From: Glandiceps talaboti
Taxonomy: Eukaryota; Hemichordata; Enteropneusta; Spengelidae
Length of the DNA stretch: 64,000 nucleotides
Direction: 5' to 3'
Assembly: GCF_964340395.1 (NCBI RefSeq)
Contig: NC_135561.1
Location: 10,523,232-10,587,231 of the forward strand
The position numbers and the translations under genes were made by a program. Positions within the stretch are counted from its first letter, which is position 1, and the number at the start of each line of letters is the position of its first letter. Positions 40,101 through 50,610 of this stretch are shown in pieces. The notes under the pieces are model-generated. The model was not told where the DNA came from and searched no databases. It saw nothing but the letters and a program-made list of their open reading frames with translations.

Positions 40101-43100
40101 TCATTTTAGTCGGTAAGTTGTTAAAAAAAACACCTGGTCAAAATGTAAGCTTCTTCCTCTTCAGTGAGTACTTCTTTCTCTAACGGTTAAATCCTTGAGT
40201 CATTGCAATCTAAATCTTATTTTGTAACATGTAATAACTACTGCTACATGTACATTTCTACTTTTCTGTATTGCTTGTTTGTCGGTTTTCTTCAAAATCA
40301 CAGAATTGCATATTCAAACACACACACACACACACACGCACACACAGTCAGATAGACACATTTTACTATAAAATCTCCCTCTGAAGTCATCTCTTGCCAT
40401 TATTCTCTCACTATTTGCACTGACTGTATTTACTGTAATATTCACCTAAGATTATCATATTCTTATACCAAATATTCCATCTACATGTATATCATATTAT
40501 CTTTGTCTTCCCACACATGCTCATATACATGCCAACATATACATAGTCTAGCATTATGTACTAGACTGAGTACTGCGTGACTCGCTAACTCTCTAGAACA
40601 ATTTCTTATTCACTCTCTCATTAAATAACTCACTTGCAAGTTTGCACACTCTTACACACATGTACATACACAGTTATACCCAGGCATACACATATGCCAT
40701 TTCCAACTTTAACACCAAATGAAGTGATTTTGTTGTGTACCACGTTCAATTGTAAGGAATATCAAATGTTAAATATAACACCCTTTCAAATTGCTGTATA
40801 AGCCTAGTATCAGCAATGGCGTCAATTTGTAAACAATGTTGTTGGCTGAGGGAAAGCCGAGTGCTTGTAAAATCACAATTATGATGACATTAAGCTGTCT
40901 GAGATCTAGACAGTTTTTTATGACATCAAAATTACCAGTCAATTTACTAGCTTTTCACTGTAACTTCTGTTTTCAGGTTGATTGGATTTCGAACAATCAT
41001 TTTCTGGGCTCATAATTCAACCAGTGTTATGTTATACTTGATATGAACTATGAATAATCATGGCACACGATAAAAACACTTTAGTTTTGAATTACATCGG
41101 TTGTGTTATTTGACTACTAACTATTCAATATAAAATTCATTTTATTCATTTGACGTGTCAGCTTTCATCAAATTGTTCAGTGCACTTCATGAAACGTTCA
41201 TTCTTCATTCACTGTTCTGTTTTTCACACATCCAACATTCTCAATGTTTGTTTTGATCAACAGAATGTGGTTACCAACTGGTCTACGGCTGGGACCAGAG
41301 GGTCAGTTTGGTGATTTCATTGATGGTTTGGGTCCAGCACAGTTAGTTGGCCGTCAGGTGTTAGGATCACCATGTCTAGGTGATATTCAGATTGGAATTA
41401 GTGAAAGGAGTGGCCATCTAGAGGTAGAAGTGGTCAGAGCTAGAGGACTGATGGCCAAACCAGGGGCACGGTTATTACCAGGTCAGTATAAAGGCCAGGG
41501 ATTCAATCCCAGGTTCTCACATTTTAACGGGGCACAAACTGAATTCATAGTTACATACTTGGTATTAAGATGTAACTCATAAATGATCTGATGACGTAAT
41601 TTATTATACGTACGCGTATCAAGAATGTTCAGGAAATCCCTACTGTGCAATCAACTGTTCTAACTATGCCATATGTTTTTATTGTAATGTCATAGAAGAC
41701 ATACAGAGACATTAGCATTATACTGGAATGTGGTTTTACTTATAAGTATTTTCACTTGAGTAAAAAGCAATATACACTCAGCTTGTGCCCCTTTAATGTA
41801 TATCTTATCAATGGAATCATATTACCTGTAAAAGATATTCTTTGTTCTGGACTAACTTTTTCTATAACTCTATTAGACACCTGTTTTGAACATGTAAATT
41901 TTATCATAATCTAAACAGGCCCATTAAGGTATCTGTGTGGGCTAGGACGTCAGGTGAATTTATCAATAAAACTATGTAAATCCACTCATACATATTTATT
42001 TAGACGCATTGGAGTCGGAACTAGCAAAGGGCATACCGTCAATAAGCAGTAACACAGCCACAAACTTTGACTGATTAAGAGTAATTGACATTTTGCTGGG
42101 GAGTCTGATGCGCCCTCTACGACAAATTCCTGAGTAACACACACACGGGGAGTGTGAGAGTCTGCCGTAAAGATGTTTTAGTATTTTAAATGCCTGACTG
42201 TAAAACGTTGAGTGTCGGCATTTTTGTCAATTGTTATAAATTTAAAGACGAAAAAAAAAAAGTTTGATGGATGACAATTTTTTTGTCATCGTGAGCATGT
42301 GCTTCTGACAGAATCAGGTGCCCGCAGAAGTATCGCCCACACTCCGAGTTTAGCGTAAGTTCAGAAGTACGGCGTCGATGTATTATGTACACACGTACAC
42401 GATCTCAAGTCAAATGATTTTCCTTCCACGTTTTGTTTTTCAAAATTCGGTGAAGGCTGTTTTATGATTGATTAAACTTGTTCTATTTCCAAAAGCCACG
42501 GTGTCATCTCTGAAAGCCGGGGCAGTCAATCTTAACTAAACTACATGTATTACTATTCACGTCGTATTCGTTTCTAGACTAAAAGGCAAATATAACATCA
42601 CCGTCACATGTGCGAGTACGAGTTCACATCGATACAACCACAAGCGATGTATTTCAAAACAAATGCATGCGGTACGGTGAATACTGATCGAGCCAAGTTT
42701 GGTCTCCGTAGCGGTAAATATAATCCCAGTATGTCTCTACGATGTTAGTCGATGTCATGACTAGCTGATAGTGCCAACAAATATTGAACATTTTATGAAC
42801 GGCTTAGATACATTTTAAGAGTCGCTTTCCTGAATAAAACAACCATTTTCAGATTGCATGCCGACATGGGCGACACATCAAGTAATCAAAGACACAACAA
42901 CAAACAAATCCAAAGCAACTGTGTTTATTTATAGCAATCTGCGGATGGAAATCATGATTTTCCCAGGGAATGATACGTAACACACGTCAATATTACACTG
43001 CACTGAGGACCTAACTGAAACATTGAAACATTTCAATTTTGCTCACATTGTACATTTGAGTCGTCATGGACTATCGAACAGGCAATTTCAGGAACGACGA

Positions 43101-45530
43101 TTTGCATCATACTCATAGACCTCATGTTTGCTTGTACCGCGCCGTTCACACGTGTGAGCTCACACTGTAGGCAAACTCGCTCTAGCTCTGTCTTCTTGGG
43201 CTAATGGAATGCGTATGGTTGCCTGCAGACACAAATTTATGGTTGTCTGCAGACACAATTTTTTCTATGTAATTTTTATTGAAAATGCGTAAAATACATA
43301 AGATTTGCTGTAGTTCGGTGCGTAGTTTCAGAGGGAGTAATTCGAAACTCTAGTCTGACAATTGTCCTCCAAGGTCATATTCATAATCTACCGTCACCCC
43401 GCGGCCCCGCACGTACAAGCATGACTAGAAGATATGATCACACGGAAACACTGTCCCTCCATTCTCAGCCAAGGCCTCGTAACGAAGTTTGGAACGTCTT
43501 TTACCTATTTTCGTTTTCGGCATCGTGGTAGTGTATGCCAAATATGGTAGTGAGTCTTCAAGGGTTGTCCAGCGGCAGCTAAAAGTTTTCATAACACGCT
43601 GTAGAAAGTCCTGAGCGACCGTATGCTCCGTATTGAAATCAAAGATACGCATGCGCAATATGCATGAGTTTGTTGATGTCCCCCTAGCCTTGACACAGTT
43701 GATCGCATTACCGTAACGCTACATATTAGCAATGTAAGCGGCCATATATCAGAGTGTTAACCTGTTTTCAAGCCATATTACGATTTTTATTCATTCTAGA
43801 GGGTTCAAAGAGACAGAATCACTTTACGCGTTCGCAAGTATTGTTTTTACAAGTACCGCGAAATGGTCGCGAAGTTGTCAAAAAATGGGATTTTTTTGCC
43901 TTTTTGACCATTTAGAACGTTTCTTCATTTTACTCGTTCTAGCTTATTATACATGCTAGGGAATTCGGGTTTGCTTTATTTGATAATTGAGATGAAGGAC
44001 GAGAAACTGGTTAGAGGGATTTTTTGTTAGTGAAACAGGCACTCGGCAATACTTTGTTGAAAATGGGGTACGCATACAACAAAATTTGCCTTTTTGACAA
44101 TTAATTTGAAGCATTTTGGATCAAAATTTCAAAATTTTGTCTAGACAGATTTTGACATGTATATTTATGATCACAACTGTAAAAAAAAATTTAAAAAAAA
44201 ATCAAAATTGCCTATTACAGAGTGGAAAATATGAAAAATATGATATAATAATATACACAGGTGTCAAATTTCATCATAATTTAAACAAACTCTACTTTAA
44301 TGTTTTTAATGTTATGATGAATATTAAAGGGACAAACTCAGAAAATTTGGTGTCAATATCTTTATTTATAACAAAGTTACAACAATATTTCTACAATAAA
44401 GAATTGGATGAAAAATAGCCTATACAACAACCTTAATGTCAAAGTAATTAAAAGTTACAAAGTTCACACATTTTTAATTTTTTTTACATTTAATAAGAAG
44501 GCAGTATCCTTCTTAAAGGTTTTTACCATGCATAGAAATAGTTTTCTTTTAAAAGGAAATACTAATTCAGGAAATTAAAGCATTTCATAAACTTTGTTAT
44601 TTTTTGTGAGGTAAAAAATGCATTAAGTTCTTGTTGAGTTTAAGAGCTGTAGACACCAGTCAGTTATTAATGTTTACTTTATCTCTTTGTTGTATAGCTC
44701 CTTATGTCAAGGTTTACTTGATGGATGGTAAGCGTTGTGTTGGCAAGAGGAAGACAAAGATTGCTAGGAGAACTCTGGATCCCCTTTATCAACAGACACT
44801 TGTATTTGAAGAAGACCATAAAGGCAAAGTATTACAAGTACGTTTGATTTGGTTGCTGCTGTTGTTGTTATTATCTATGTTTAAATGCAATCTCAATATT
44901 GTCACTTGTTGAAAATTACTACTCAGTCCCCAACTAGCACTGCCCAGAAAAGGGGGGGGGGGGGGGGGGGCTATAAGAAAGATCATCCATGTCTGTCTGT
45001 CTGTCAGTGTGTCTTTCTGTGCTTCTGTTTTTGTGCACACGTCACTACCTTTGATAACCACTGCTCAGTTTCGAACAAACCTTGCACAAATGTGAGACAC
45101 CATGGGGATCGACACAAGCACTTAACTTTATTTCATGACTTTGATAAGCAATGTTCTGGCATCAGGTACAGATTACAGCTCAATCAATTTTCATTGTTTG
45201 TGATTTTAAAAACAAATCCCAAAAAAGAACAAGCCTCTTGTTAATTTGCTGAAATTTGTTGGCAGCCATTATCTGACTATCTGACTTAAAATCTCTTCAC
45301 AGATAACAGTGTGGGGTGACTATGGACGAATGGATCGCAAAGTATTCATGGGGGTCTCTCAGATATTATTAGACGACATCGAGCTTTCCTCAAACTCCCT
45401 AGGCTGGTACAAATTGTTTACAACTTCCTCGTTAGCCGACACACCCCATAGATCATCAGTGTCATCAATGGACAATTCTCCTTCCTATTCAGCGCCAGCC
45501 GCTGCACCCACTGCCAACCGAGTTACGTAA
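30857..45530 (+). CDS. RIM: RIM (Rab3-interacting molecule), C-terminal half, multi-exon
   Basis: RIM proteins are presynaptic active-zone scaffolds that bind Rab3, Munc13, calcium channels and liprin and organise vesicle priming. Nine exons are recognisable, listed separately; the eight constitutive ones join in phase to about 668 codons ending at TAA 45528-45530. Order of parts: basic heptad repeats, proline/arginine-rich SR-type repeats, a RARQMKLKMKMNQYKQ segment, a serine-rich stretch, KKRRASIGYKMAALVGLSKK, VEMRNRMFKQPSRESTDGS, DFIDGLGPAQLVGRQ and a full C2B domain. These blocks match the conserved C-terminal region of vertebrate RIM1/RIM2. The Zn-finger, PDZ and C2A domains lie upstream of the window. 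Which paralogue it is, and whether isoforms start internally, cannot be decided. Confidence 0.95.
31549..32055 (+). CDS. RIM: RIM exon b (SR/RSPTRR repeats, proline-rich)
   Basis: The acceptor is TTACAG|CACCACC (31549), or CATCAG|TTACAG six bases earlier in the same phase. The donor is GAGAG|GTATGC after 31055+1000, at 32055. It encodes APPRDELNDRPPPH, then three 12-residue RSRSPTRRSDIE-type repeats (31683-31790), then a serine/proline-rich tail with RQLPQLPPVQPTSKG. The proline-rich stretch could be a ligand for SH3 domains such as those of RIM-binding proteins. That role is inferred from the motif class; the core binding sequence is not proven. Confidence 0.88.
32430..32724 (+). CDS. RIM: RIM exon c
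   Basis: The acceptor is TTCCACAG|CAAAAGCC (32430) and the donor CTAAG|GTAATA (32724/32725). It enters in phase 1 and leaves in phase 2. It encodes AKAELDERARQMKLKMKMNQ, then a serine-rich segment with SSDSNVSSTSDVSGI and ISETSRISTISTQS. The RQMKxKxxxxKQ block and the SSDSxVSxxSxxS block are conserved landmarks of RIM1/2 linkers. Confidence 0.92.
32725..38106 (+). other. RIM intron c-d
   Basis: A 5.4-kb intron. Apart from the cassette exon I see no coding sequence. It contains a (GTTT)n microsatellite at about 35988-36017, which creates a 156-codon AT-rich minus-strand open frame that is not a gene. Confidence 0.6.
34718..34825 (+). CDS. RIM: RIM cassette exon (108 nt, basic)
   Basis: A very strong pyrimidine tract (34681-34711) ends in TCTACAG; the exon starts at 34718. 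The donor is AAA|GTTAGT at 34825/34826. It is exactly 36 codons and phase 2 at both ends, so including or skipping it keeps the frame between exons c and d. It encodes SSVPNLSASPVPHTTERLAI, then a lysine/arginine-rich GRQKSLRKSFKKRLT. Exon c also joins exon d directly in frame, so this looks like an optional exon. Intron retention would add a hydrophobic tail and a stop at 34920-34922. Confidence 0.7.
38107..38336 (+). CDS. RIM: RIM exon d (KKRRASIG motif)
   Basis: The acceptor is GTCAATAG|TGCATTT, phase 2; the donor is AACAG|GTAATT, phase 1. It encodes AFSAKMQGNTHKKPLNRSSS, a SLEKNDGS-like YSFEKQDGSISDSA, and GKKRRASIGYKMAALVGLSK. The last block is one of the most conserved RIM sequences before C2B and carries an RRAS basophilic-kinase consensus. 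Confidence 0.95.
39090..39237 (+). CDS. RIM: RIM exon e
   Basis: The acceptor is CATCTTCAG|AAGGATC, phase 1; the donor is GCCTC|GTAAGT, phase 2. It encodes EGSGKKPRSSIVRSEEVGAA followed by VEMRNRMFKQPSRESTDGSI. The MRNxMxxQxSRESTDGS block matches vertebrate RIM1/2. The exon ends at the known RIM splice-variable point just before the FPGVRL-like sequence. Confidence 0.95.
39427..39775 (-). mobile_element. MITE copy 2 (inverted relative to copy 1)
   Basis: Same family as 18678-19031 but in the opposite orientation. The left inverted repeat contains AAGAATTGTTTCTGGTCAG and the right one CTGACCAGAAACAA. TAA flanks it at 39424-39426 and 39776-39778. It lies in the RIM intron between exons e and f. 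Both copies encode a similar fragment (GSxVVFTEVG...DQKQxFF) simply because they are related DNA. Confidence 0.85.
41264..41481 (+). CDS. RIM: RIM exon f (start of C2B)
   Basis: The acceptor is TCAACAG|AATGTGG, phase 2; the donor is CCAG|GTCAGT, phase 1. It encodes LPTGLRLGPEGQFGDFIDGL, the near-invariant GPAQLVGRQ motif, and the first C2B strands, GDIQIGISERSGHLEVEVVR and ARGLMAKPGARLLP. Confidence 0.96.
43425..43658 (-). CDS. Possible small minus-strand ORF or first exon, unidentified
   Basis: A 77-codon frame begins MRMRIFDFNTEHTVAQ and has an internal Met at 43523 followed by PKTKIGKRRSKLRYEALA. It ends FPCDHIF. The lysine/arginine-rich stretch resembles starts of nuclear or ribosomal proteins, but I do not recognise it. 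A possible donor, ATAG|GTAAAA, occurs just after MPKTKI, so this may be a first exon instead. The CpG-rich setting and an NRF1-like site near the start favour a promoter here; the coding call is weak. Confidence 0.25.
   Translation of the reverse strand: MRMRIFDFNTEHTVAQDFLQRVMKTFSCRWTTLEDSLPYLAYTTTMPKTKIGKRRSKLRYEALAENGGTVFPCDHIF
43646..43657 (-). promoter_or_regulatory. NRF1-like palindromic site
   Basis: On the minus strand this reads TGCGCATGCGTA, one mismatch from the NRF1 consensus YGCGCAYGCGCR. It lies in the CpG-dense part of the intron and overlaps the start of the small minus-strand ORF. Confidence 0.4.
44698..44837 (+). CDS. RIM: RIM exon g (C2B middle)
   Basis: The acceptor is TTGTATAG|CTCCTT, phase 1; the donor is ACAA|GTACGT, phase 0. 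It encodes APYVKVYLMDGKRCVGKRKT, KIARRTLDPLYQQTLVFEED and HKGKVLQ. The KRKTKIARRTLDPLYQQ polybasic strand corresponds to the lipid-binding face of C2 domains. The aspartates needed for calcium binding are not preserved, as in vertebrate RIM C2B. Confidence 0.97.
44952..44970. repeat. Poly-G tract (G19)
   Basis: A run of 19 G in the intron between RIM exons g and h. Confidence 0.95.
45303..45530 (+). CDS. RIM: RIM exon h (end of C2B and C-terminus)
   Basis: The acceptor is CTTCACAG|ATAACAG, phase 0; the stop is TAA at 45528-45530. It encodes ITVWGDYGRMDRKVFMGVSQ, ILLDDIELSSNSLGWYKLF, and a serine/alanine/proline-rich tail ending PTANRVT. The WGDYGRMDxKxFMGVxQILLD block is diagnostic for RIM C2B. 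Confidence 0.97.
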   Translation: MTVWGDYGRMDRKVFMGVSQILLDDIELSSNSLGWYKLFTTSSLADTPHRSSVSSMDNSPSYSAPAAAPTANRVT

Positions 45531-46111
45531 TTTCATTTCCACAAATCTGGACGTCGACAACGACAATGACCGCTTATACGGTTCAGGTCCTTCATCTTCA
45601 GTACAAGGCTGACGCTGTCTACTCTGAAGATAAAATCAAATCACTTGAGTTGTTGAGTCTTTTTGGGAAAAGGATGGGATCCAATTATGCTTGGATCTGA
45701 CATTCCGGGACTGTTGAATGTCATTTTCCCAGAAAAGAATGGTATAGAAGAATCCCACCTTCAAAGTGAAATGTTGCTTGCAGCTGGAAGCGTTCGTGAT
45801 ATCGATTACGCTTGTAGAAGTTGTACGACTTCGAGACAACAGTTCTAAGAATTTGAAACTGGTTTCAAATTATGATACAAAAAGAGACAACTGTGGTTAT
45901 TCAAACCAATCAAGTGAATCACAGCATAATGGGTATTAAAAAGTATTTCGCATCTTCAACCGAGTCAGAAAGTACAGTTTGGAAAAGCGTAACAGAATAT
46001 GAGCTCCGTAAACAGGCTGTCACAGTTTTACGTACTGGATGGCCTCCTCTCTACTTAACATTGAATATTCTCAAAACTTTCCATCACTGTTTACAACATT
46101 GTTGCAATAAA
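45531..46111 (+). other. RIM 3' UTR with first candidate poly-A signal
   Basis: The sequence following the RIM stop has no convincing further exon. The first AATAAA is at 46106-46111. AU-rich sequence continues to about 47300, so longer 3' UTR forms are possible; a further AATAAA lies at 51029-51034. Confidence 0.45.
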
Positions 46112-49100
46112 ATGTGCTTGTGATTGGTCATGGGTAGGAATACCCTAAGTTGTTGATATTTCTTACTATGGCTGACTGCTCAATAAGACTTGAACCATGA
46201 CCAAACTCTTGCTAGTTTGGGTGCCTTTCTCGGGCTTTGCCAACTTAGGGAGCCCAGGTACCTCTAGTGTGGTAGAAATTCATCAGTAAGCTGAACAGTT
46301 TAGACTAGAGTTAGATCTCCGTTCACATCAACTAACATACTACGTTATTTACCGATTTACAATTGAAATTTTTTATGAGTAATTATACATTCCTTTTAAC
46401 TTTTTCCACTACAAATTTGATGACAGTCGAAGATCTTGGATTTCAAGATCCGAATAGTTAGAAAAATTTAGTCGATTAGATATTAAGAAAAAAAATTATC
46501 CATTTTAAAAATCACTACTAGAGTAAGGTGCAAGATGAACTTTGTCTTTTTTTCATAATTGTCATTGTCCAATTGGATTGAGCTTTACAAAATAACACGA
46601 GTGTGATGACCAATCAAAGCTTCTGTGCAAAATCATTGCAAATTTTGATTGGTTGTGATTCAACTAGTTTTTTTTCCTTATCTTTAGCATTGTATTCTAG
46701 ATTTCAATATGTTTGTAAGTTATTTTGTACATATGCATTTTAAAAGATTGCATTTAAATGTTTTTATTTTACTACACGTCTTAGCACGTTTTGGTTCATC
46801 ATTTACGTGGGCTGTTGATCTTTTTTGTGGAAGCTTTTGTCACGCAAAGGTTATAGTCTTAATTGTCCAACTGTTTTCATATTGTAAATAATTTATTTTA
46901 ATTTATTAGATTCAGCAGTTTATGCTAATTCATAATTATTTATGTCAAATCAAATGTTATTACTCTTTGTTCCACATGGAATGTATGCATAAATTATCCA
47001 TGCAAATTAGATGGTGTAAATTTGTGAATATTTAATGATGTATAAGAACCATCCATGTTATAGTTGTTTTGGTCGTTTTTTTGTTTTTTTTTAATTTATG
47101 ACAACAATGCATTTTTCTTATATTTGAAAGTTTCTGTGTTGTATGTAAATTGTATGATGGCAGCTTTTATGATATGAAGATTGTATTTGTGTGTTTTTAA
47201 TGACAGTAGGTTTACATTTATGTAGTCTTTTTTACGCAGAAAGTTTTAGAGCAGCTTCAATATCTGGTTATACTGCCAGAATTAATGAATGAATGAATTG
47301 AATGACTTGGAAAATTGTCTCTGTTTTGGCATGTTGCTGTTTTTATTTTCAAATCATGCAGTATGTCTGTCAATCAGACTCAGATTCACACCCAGTGCAA
47401 TGTGATTGGTTTAGCTCATTTTAGTTTAACCAATCAGAAAGGCAGACTTTATTACTGCACAAGATGGATACCATCATTGAATCAATTTTAAAAATCTATA
47501 TCTAAAATTGTGAAAGAAAATATTACATTACATGATTTTCTCCTCCAGTGTCGGGCTGCCTCTGCTCTCTTATGTTTTTAATGTATTTGAAAAAACAACA
47601 CAGAATTAAGTGGATTTCTTGTCCATTAAACTGATGCAATACGAAAAATGTTGTCCCATTGGATCTTTTAAAAGAAGCAGTTGCATTTACGAAGTATTAG
47701 CTTTCCAATCTTTTGTAAGTTTTATTTGACTGTAACCATGACGACACCGAGAGAGAGAAATTGAAAAATTAGTAGCAAGATAAAAATTTAAAACCTAGTC
47801 TGAGAGAAAAGAAAGTATTTCATATTCTGCTTGTAGTCAATCACCGTAGTAGGTTTGCAGTCCTCTAGTCACAATTTCAATTCCGTTTTTATGAAAAATG
47901 CGTAATATAAAAATTGAAAATGATTATGTACATTTTGAATCCACTTTTTCTGATGCCTTATTGTGAACCCCTTCAGAGGTTTTCTCCTGTTGTTTGTGGA
48001 AGGAAAACCCGGTTATGACTATCAAGAGATCCTATCAGAGGTTCAGGTGCATTTTAGCTTCTGGTTAATACTTGTATCACATCTCTGAAAATATGCAATT
48101 ATGTAACGTGAATGGTTATTCGTGAACAAATCAGCTACAGACTAGGTTTCATGGAAACATTAGCCAATCATGGCAAGTGTTACATCACTGCCAGCTGTAT
48201 ACAACTCAATCAATGATTCGCTGAAATATCAGCTCCAATCAGCCAATCACATACTCTGTTCTGTTGCATCACTGCCAGCTTATACAACATAAACACTGAT
48301 TTGTGGGGAAAATCAGTTCCAATAATGATTGAGGCATCATTAGCCAGTCATATACAATGTAAGTTTCACATCACTGCCAGCTCTTGTATGTAAAGAAATT
48401 TCATCCAAAGTTCCAGAGTAACTGTATAGCCTGGAATATCATACATTTGAAACTGTATCACCATGGAAATACAAACTGTTTTCAATCAACTTTGCATACT
48501 TTGATAGCGTTGATACAAGTATACCTTCAGTGTTGAGTAGTCAAACCTCAGTATCAGCCATACTCTTGATAAAACTGGTGCTGCCCTCTATGTTGGATTA
48601 TAGAAGTGCCCTTTGTTTTTATTTTTCTAGCCATACGTGTAGCAATACCGAACAGATGGTTTCTTACAGTTGCATCGGTTTGGGTTAGTAGTCTATCTAT
48701 ATCAGACACTAAACACAATCACCTAGTCCAAAATTTGTCCCATGTGGGTGCGTAGACTAGCAGAATTCCAAATTTTTCTTCTCTCACCTGTTTCTTTGAC
48801 ACCAGTATCTATGAAGAGTATGGCCAGTGGAGAGGAATAGAATTTGTCTGTACAAACAAAGAGTAAACAAATTTCCTATTTCTTGCATGTAATTACACGT
48901 GTCGTGAGATGAAGTTTCTATTTGAAAGTTCAAGGAGATCAAACAAACAAAAAAAAAATCCAATTTCTGCATGAATTCAATACTTATATGAACAAAATTC
49001 AAGAGATTAAGCCTAAGCATTATGATGTGTTACTAGAAAAGTAGATGCTTCTACCTTACCAATTGTAGTCTTGTTTTTTTTTCAAACTAAAAGTACTATA

Positions 49101-49902
49101 TCCTGGTTTATGTGGTATAAGGTGTCATGCATCTCAAACGTGTTTATAGTTAATGATTTGACCTCCCAGAGTTCAGAGCTCAAAGTTGAAATGGTACTTA
49201 TTACTGCTTGGGTTGCCATGACAATCACCAAACAAACACATACACACATTGAGTTACTAAACATAATATCTTAGTCAAGGGGTTATGCAATTTGACCCCT
49301 CAGGAGTTCAGAGGTGAAAGTTCAAATGGTAAATTTGCAAACAAACACACGATGAGTTACTGTACATAACATCCAAGTCAAGTTGAAGCACTGGAAAGAA
49401 TACTTGGCTTATTTTTTTCACCACTGTTACAACTTAATATTGTCAAATTTCAAATAAATCTACCCAAGATTATTTTCAAATTCAAATTTTGACGTGTACC
49501 ACCACAACAGTTACAGATGGGGGGGGGGGGGGGGGGGGCTCAAAGAAATTTAGGTCTCACTTATTATCTCTAGTAAGCATTAGAGTTCAGTCTACCCTCT
49601 TCCAAGCCTCTTAGATAAGTAAATCACTGCATAAAGTTGATACTTTGGTTTCATTGTCATGGTAACCTAAAAAGAATATATTAGAATTAAATGTGCAATT
49701 TACATGGCAACCCAGTGTTGGAGTGATGTCAACAAATTTGGTAATACGAAGTGTAAGATGATGGGATATTAAGTCAAATAATTACTGGAACTCGGCAAAA
49801 AGACACAAAAAACTGACCACTTGATGGACTGAAATTCATCTAAAGTGAAATATTCCACTGAGTAAATAGACTTCTAGTTTAGATGAACAGTACTTGGACA
49901 CA
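46112..49902. other. Non-coding, AU-rich then intergenic
   Basis: No gene is seen. From about 48160 to 48390 there are roughly three imperfect units sharing CATCACTGCCAGCT and CCAATCA-like words. A G20 run lies at 49519-49538. Confidence 0.5.
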
Positions 49903-50610
49903 GAATGTTGGTCAAGGTCAAACTAGGTCACAGACTTCTGATTCAAGTGTACAATATTAGGTATAGGTCAAACCATAGACAGTGGAGGGTCAAATGGTCG
50001 AACTAGGTCACAGACTGATGGTTCAAGTGTACAAAACTAGGTATAGGTGAAACTTGGTCACAGACTGCTGGTTCAAGTGTACAATACTAGGTATAGGTCA
50101 AATTAGGTCACAGACTGTTGGTTCAAGTATACAATACTAGGTATAGGTCAAACTAGGTCACAGACTGTTGGTTCAAGTGTACAATACTAGGTATAAGTCA
50201 AATTAGGTCACAGACTGCTGGTTCAAGTGTTCAATACTAGGTATAAGTCAAACTAGGTCACAGACTGTTGGTTCAAGTGTACAATACTAGGTATAGGTCA
50301 AACTAGGTCACAGACTGTTGGTTCAAGTGTTAACAACTAGATATAGGTGAAACTAGGTCACAGACTTATGGTTCCAGTGTACAGCATTATGTTTAGATGA
50401 AACTTGGTCACCTACTTCTGATTCAAGTGTACAACATTATGTTTAGATGAAACTTGGTCACAGACTACTGATTCAAGTGTACAATACTAGAAGCAAGTCA
50501 AACTAACTTGGGATTCAAGTGTACAATACTAGGACACAATGCTGTTTTAAGTGTAAAATACTAACATAAAGACATCAGGTCAAACTAGGTCACAGAATGC
50601 TGTTTCACGC
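49903..50610 (+). repeat. 50-bp minisatellite carrying AGGTCA direct repeats (DR4)
   Basis: The core unit contains AGGTCACAGACTGTTGGTTC, AAGTGTACAATACTAGGTAT and AGGTCAAACT. The word CAGACTG/CAGACT recurs at exact 50-bp steps from 50061 to 50461, with diverged or interrupted units on both sides; there are about 12 units. Across each unit junction lies AGGTCA-N4-AGGTCA. Perfect copies are at 49915-49930, 50095-50110, 50145-50160, 50295-50310 and 50577-50592, and most other junctions differ by one base. Confidence 0.93.

Larger units (their letters stand above)
41482..44697 (+). other. RIM intron f-g with a CpG-rich core
   Basis: Between about 42100 and 43930 CpG dinucleotides are much denser than elsewhere in the window, for example around 43130, 43390 and 43640. 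It contains an NRF1-like palindrome and a short minus-strand ORF, listed separately. The flanks are AT-rich. Confidence 0.5.

Noticed and set aside
45636-46123. Small frames after the RIM stop
   Set aside because: They lie in the presumed 3' UTR and resemble no known RIM or other protein sequence.
49903-50610. CRISPR-like array
   Set aside because: The units are contiguous 50-bp tandem repeats without unique spacers, in an animal genome.
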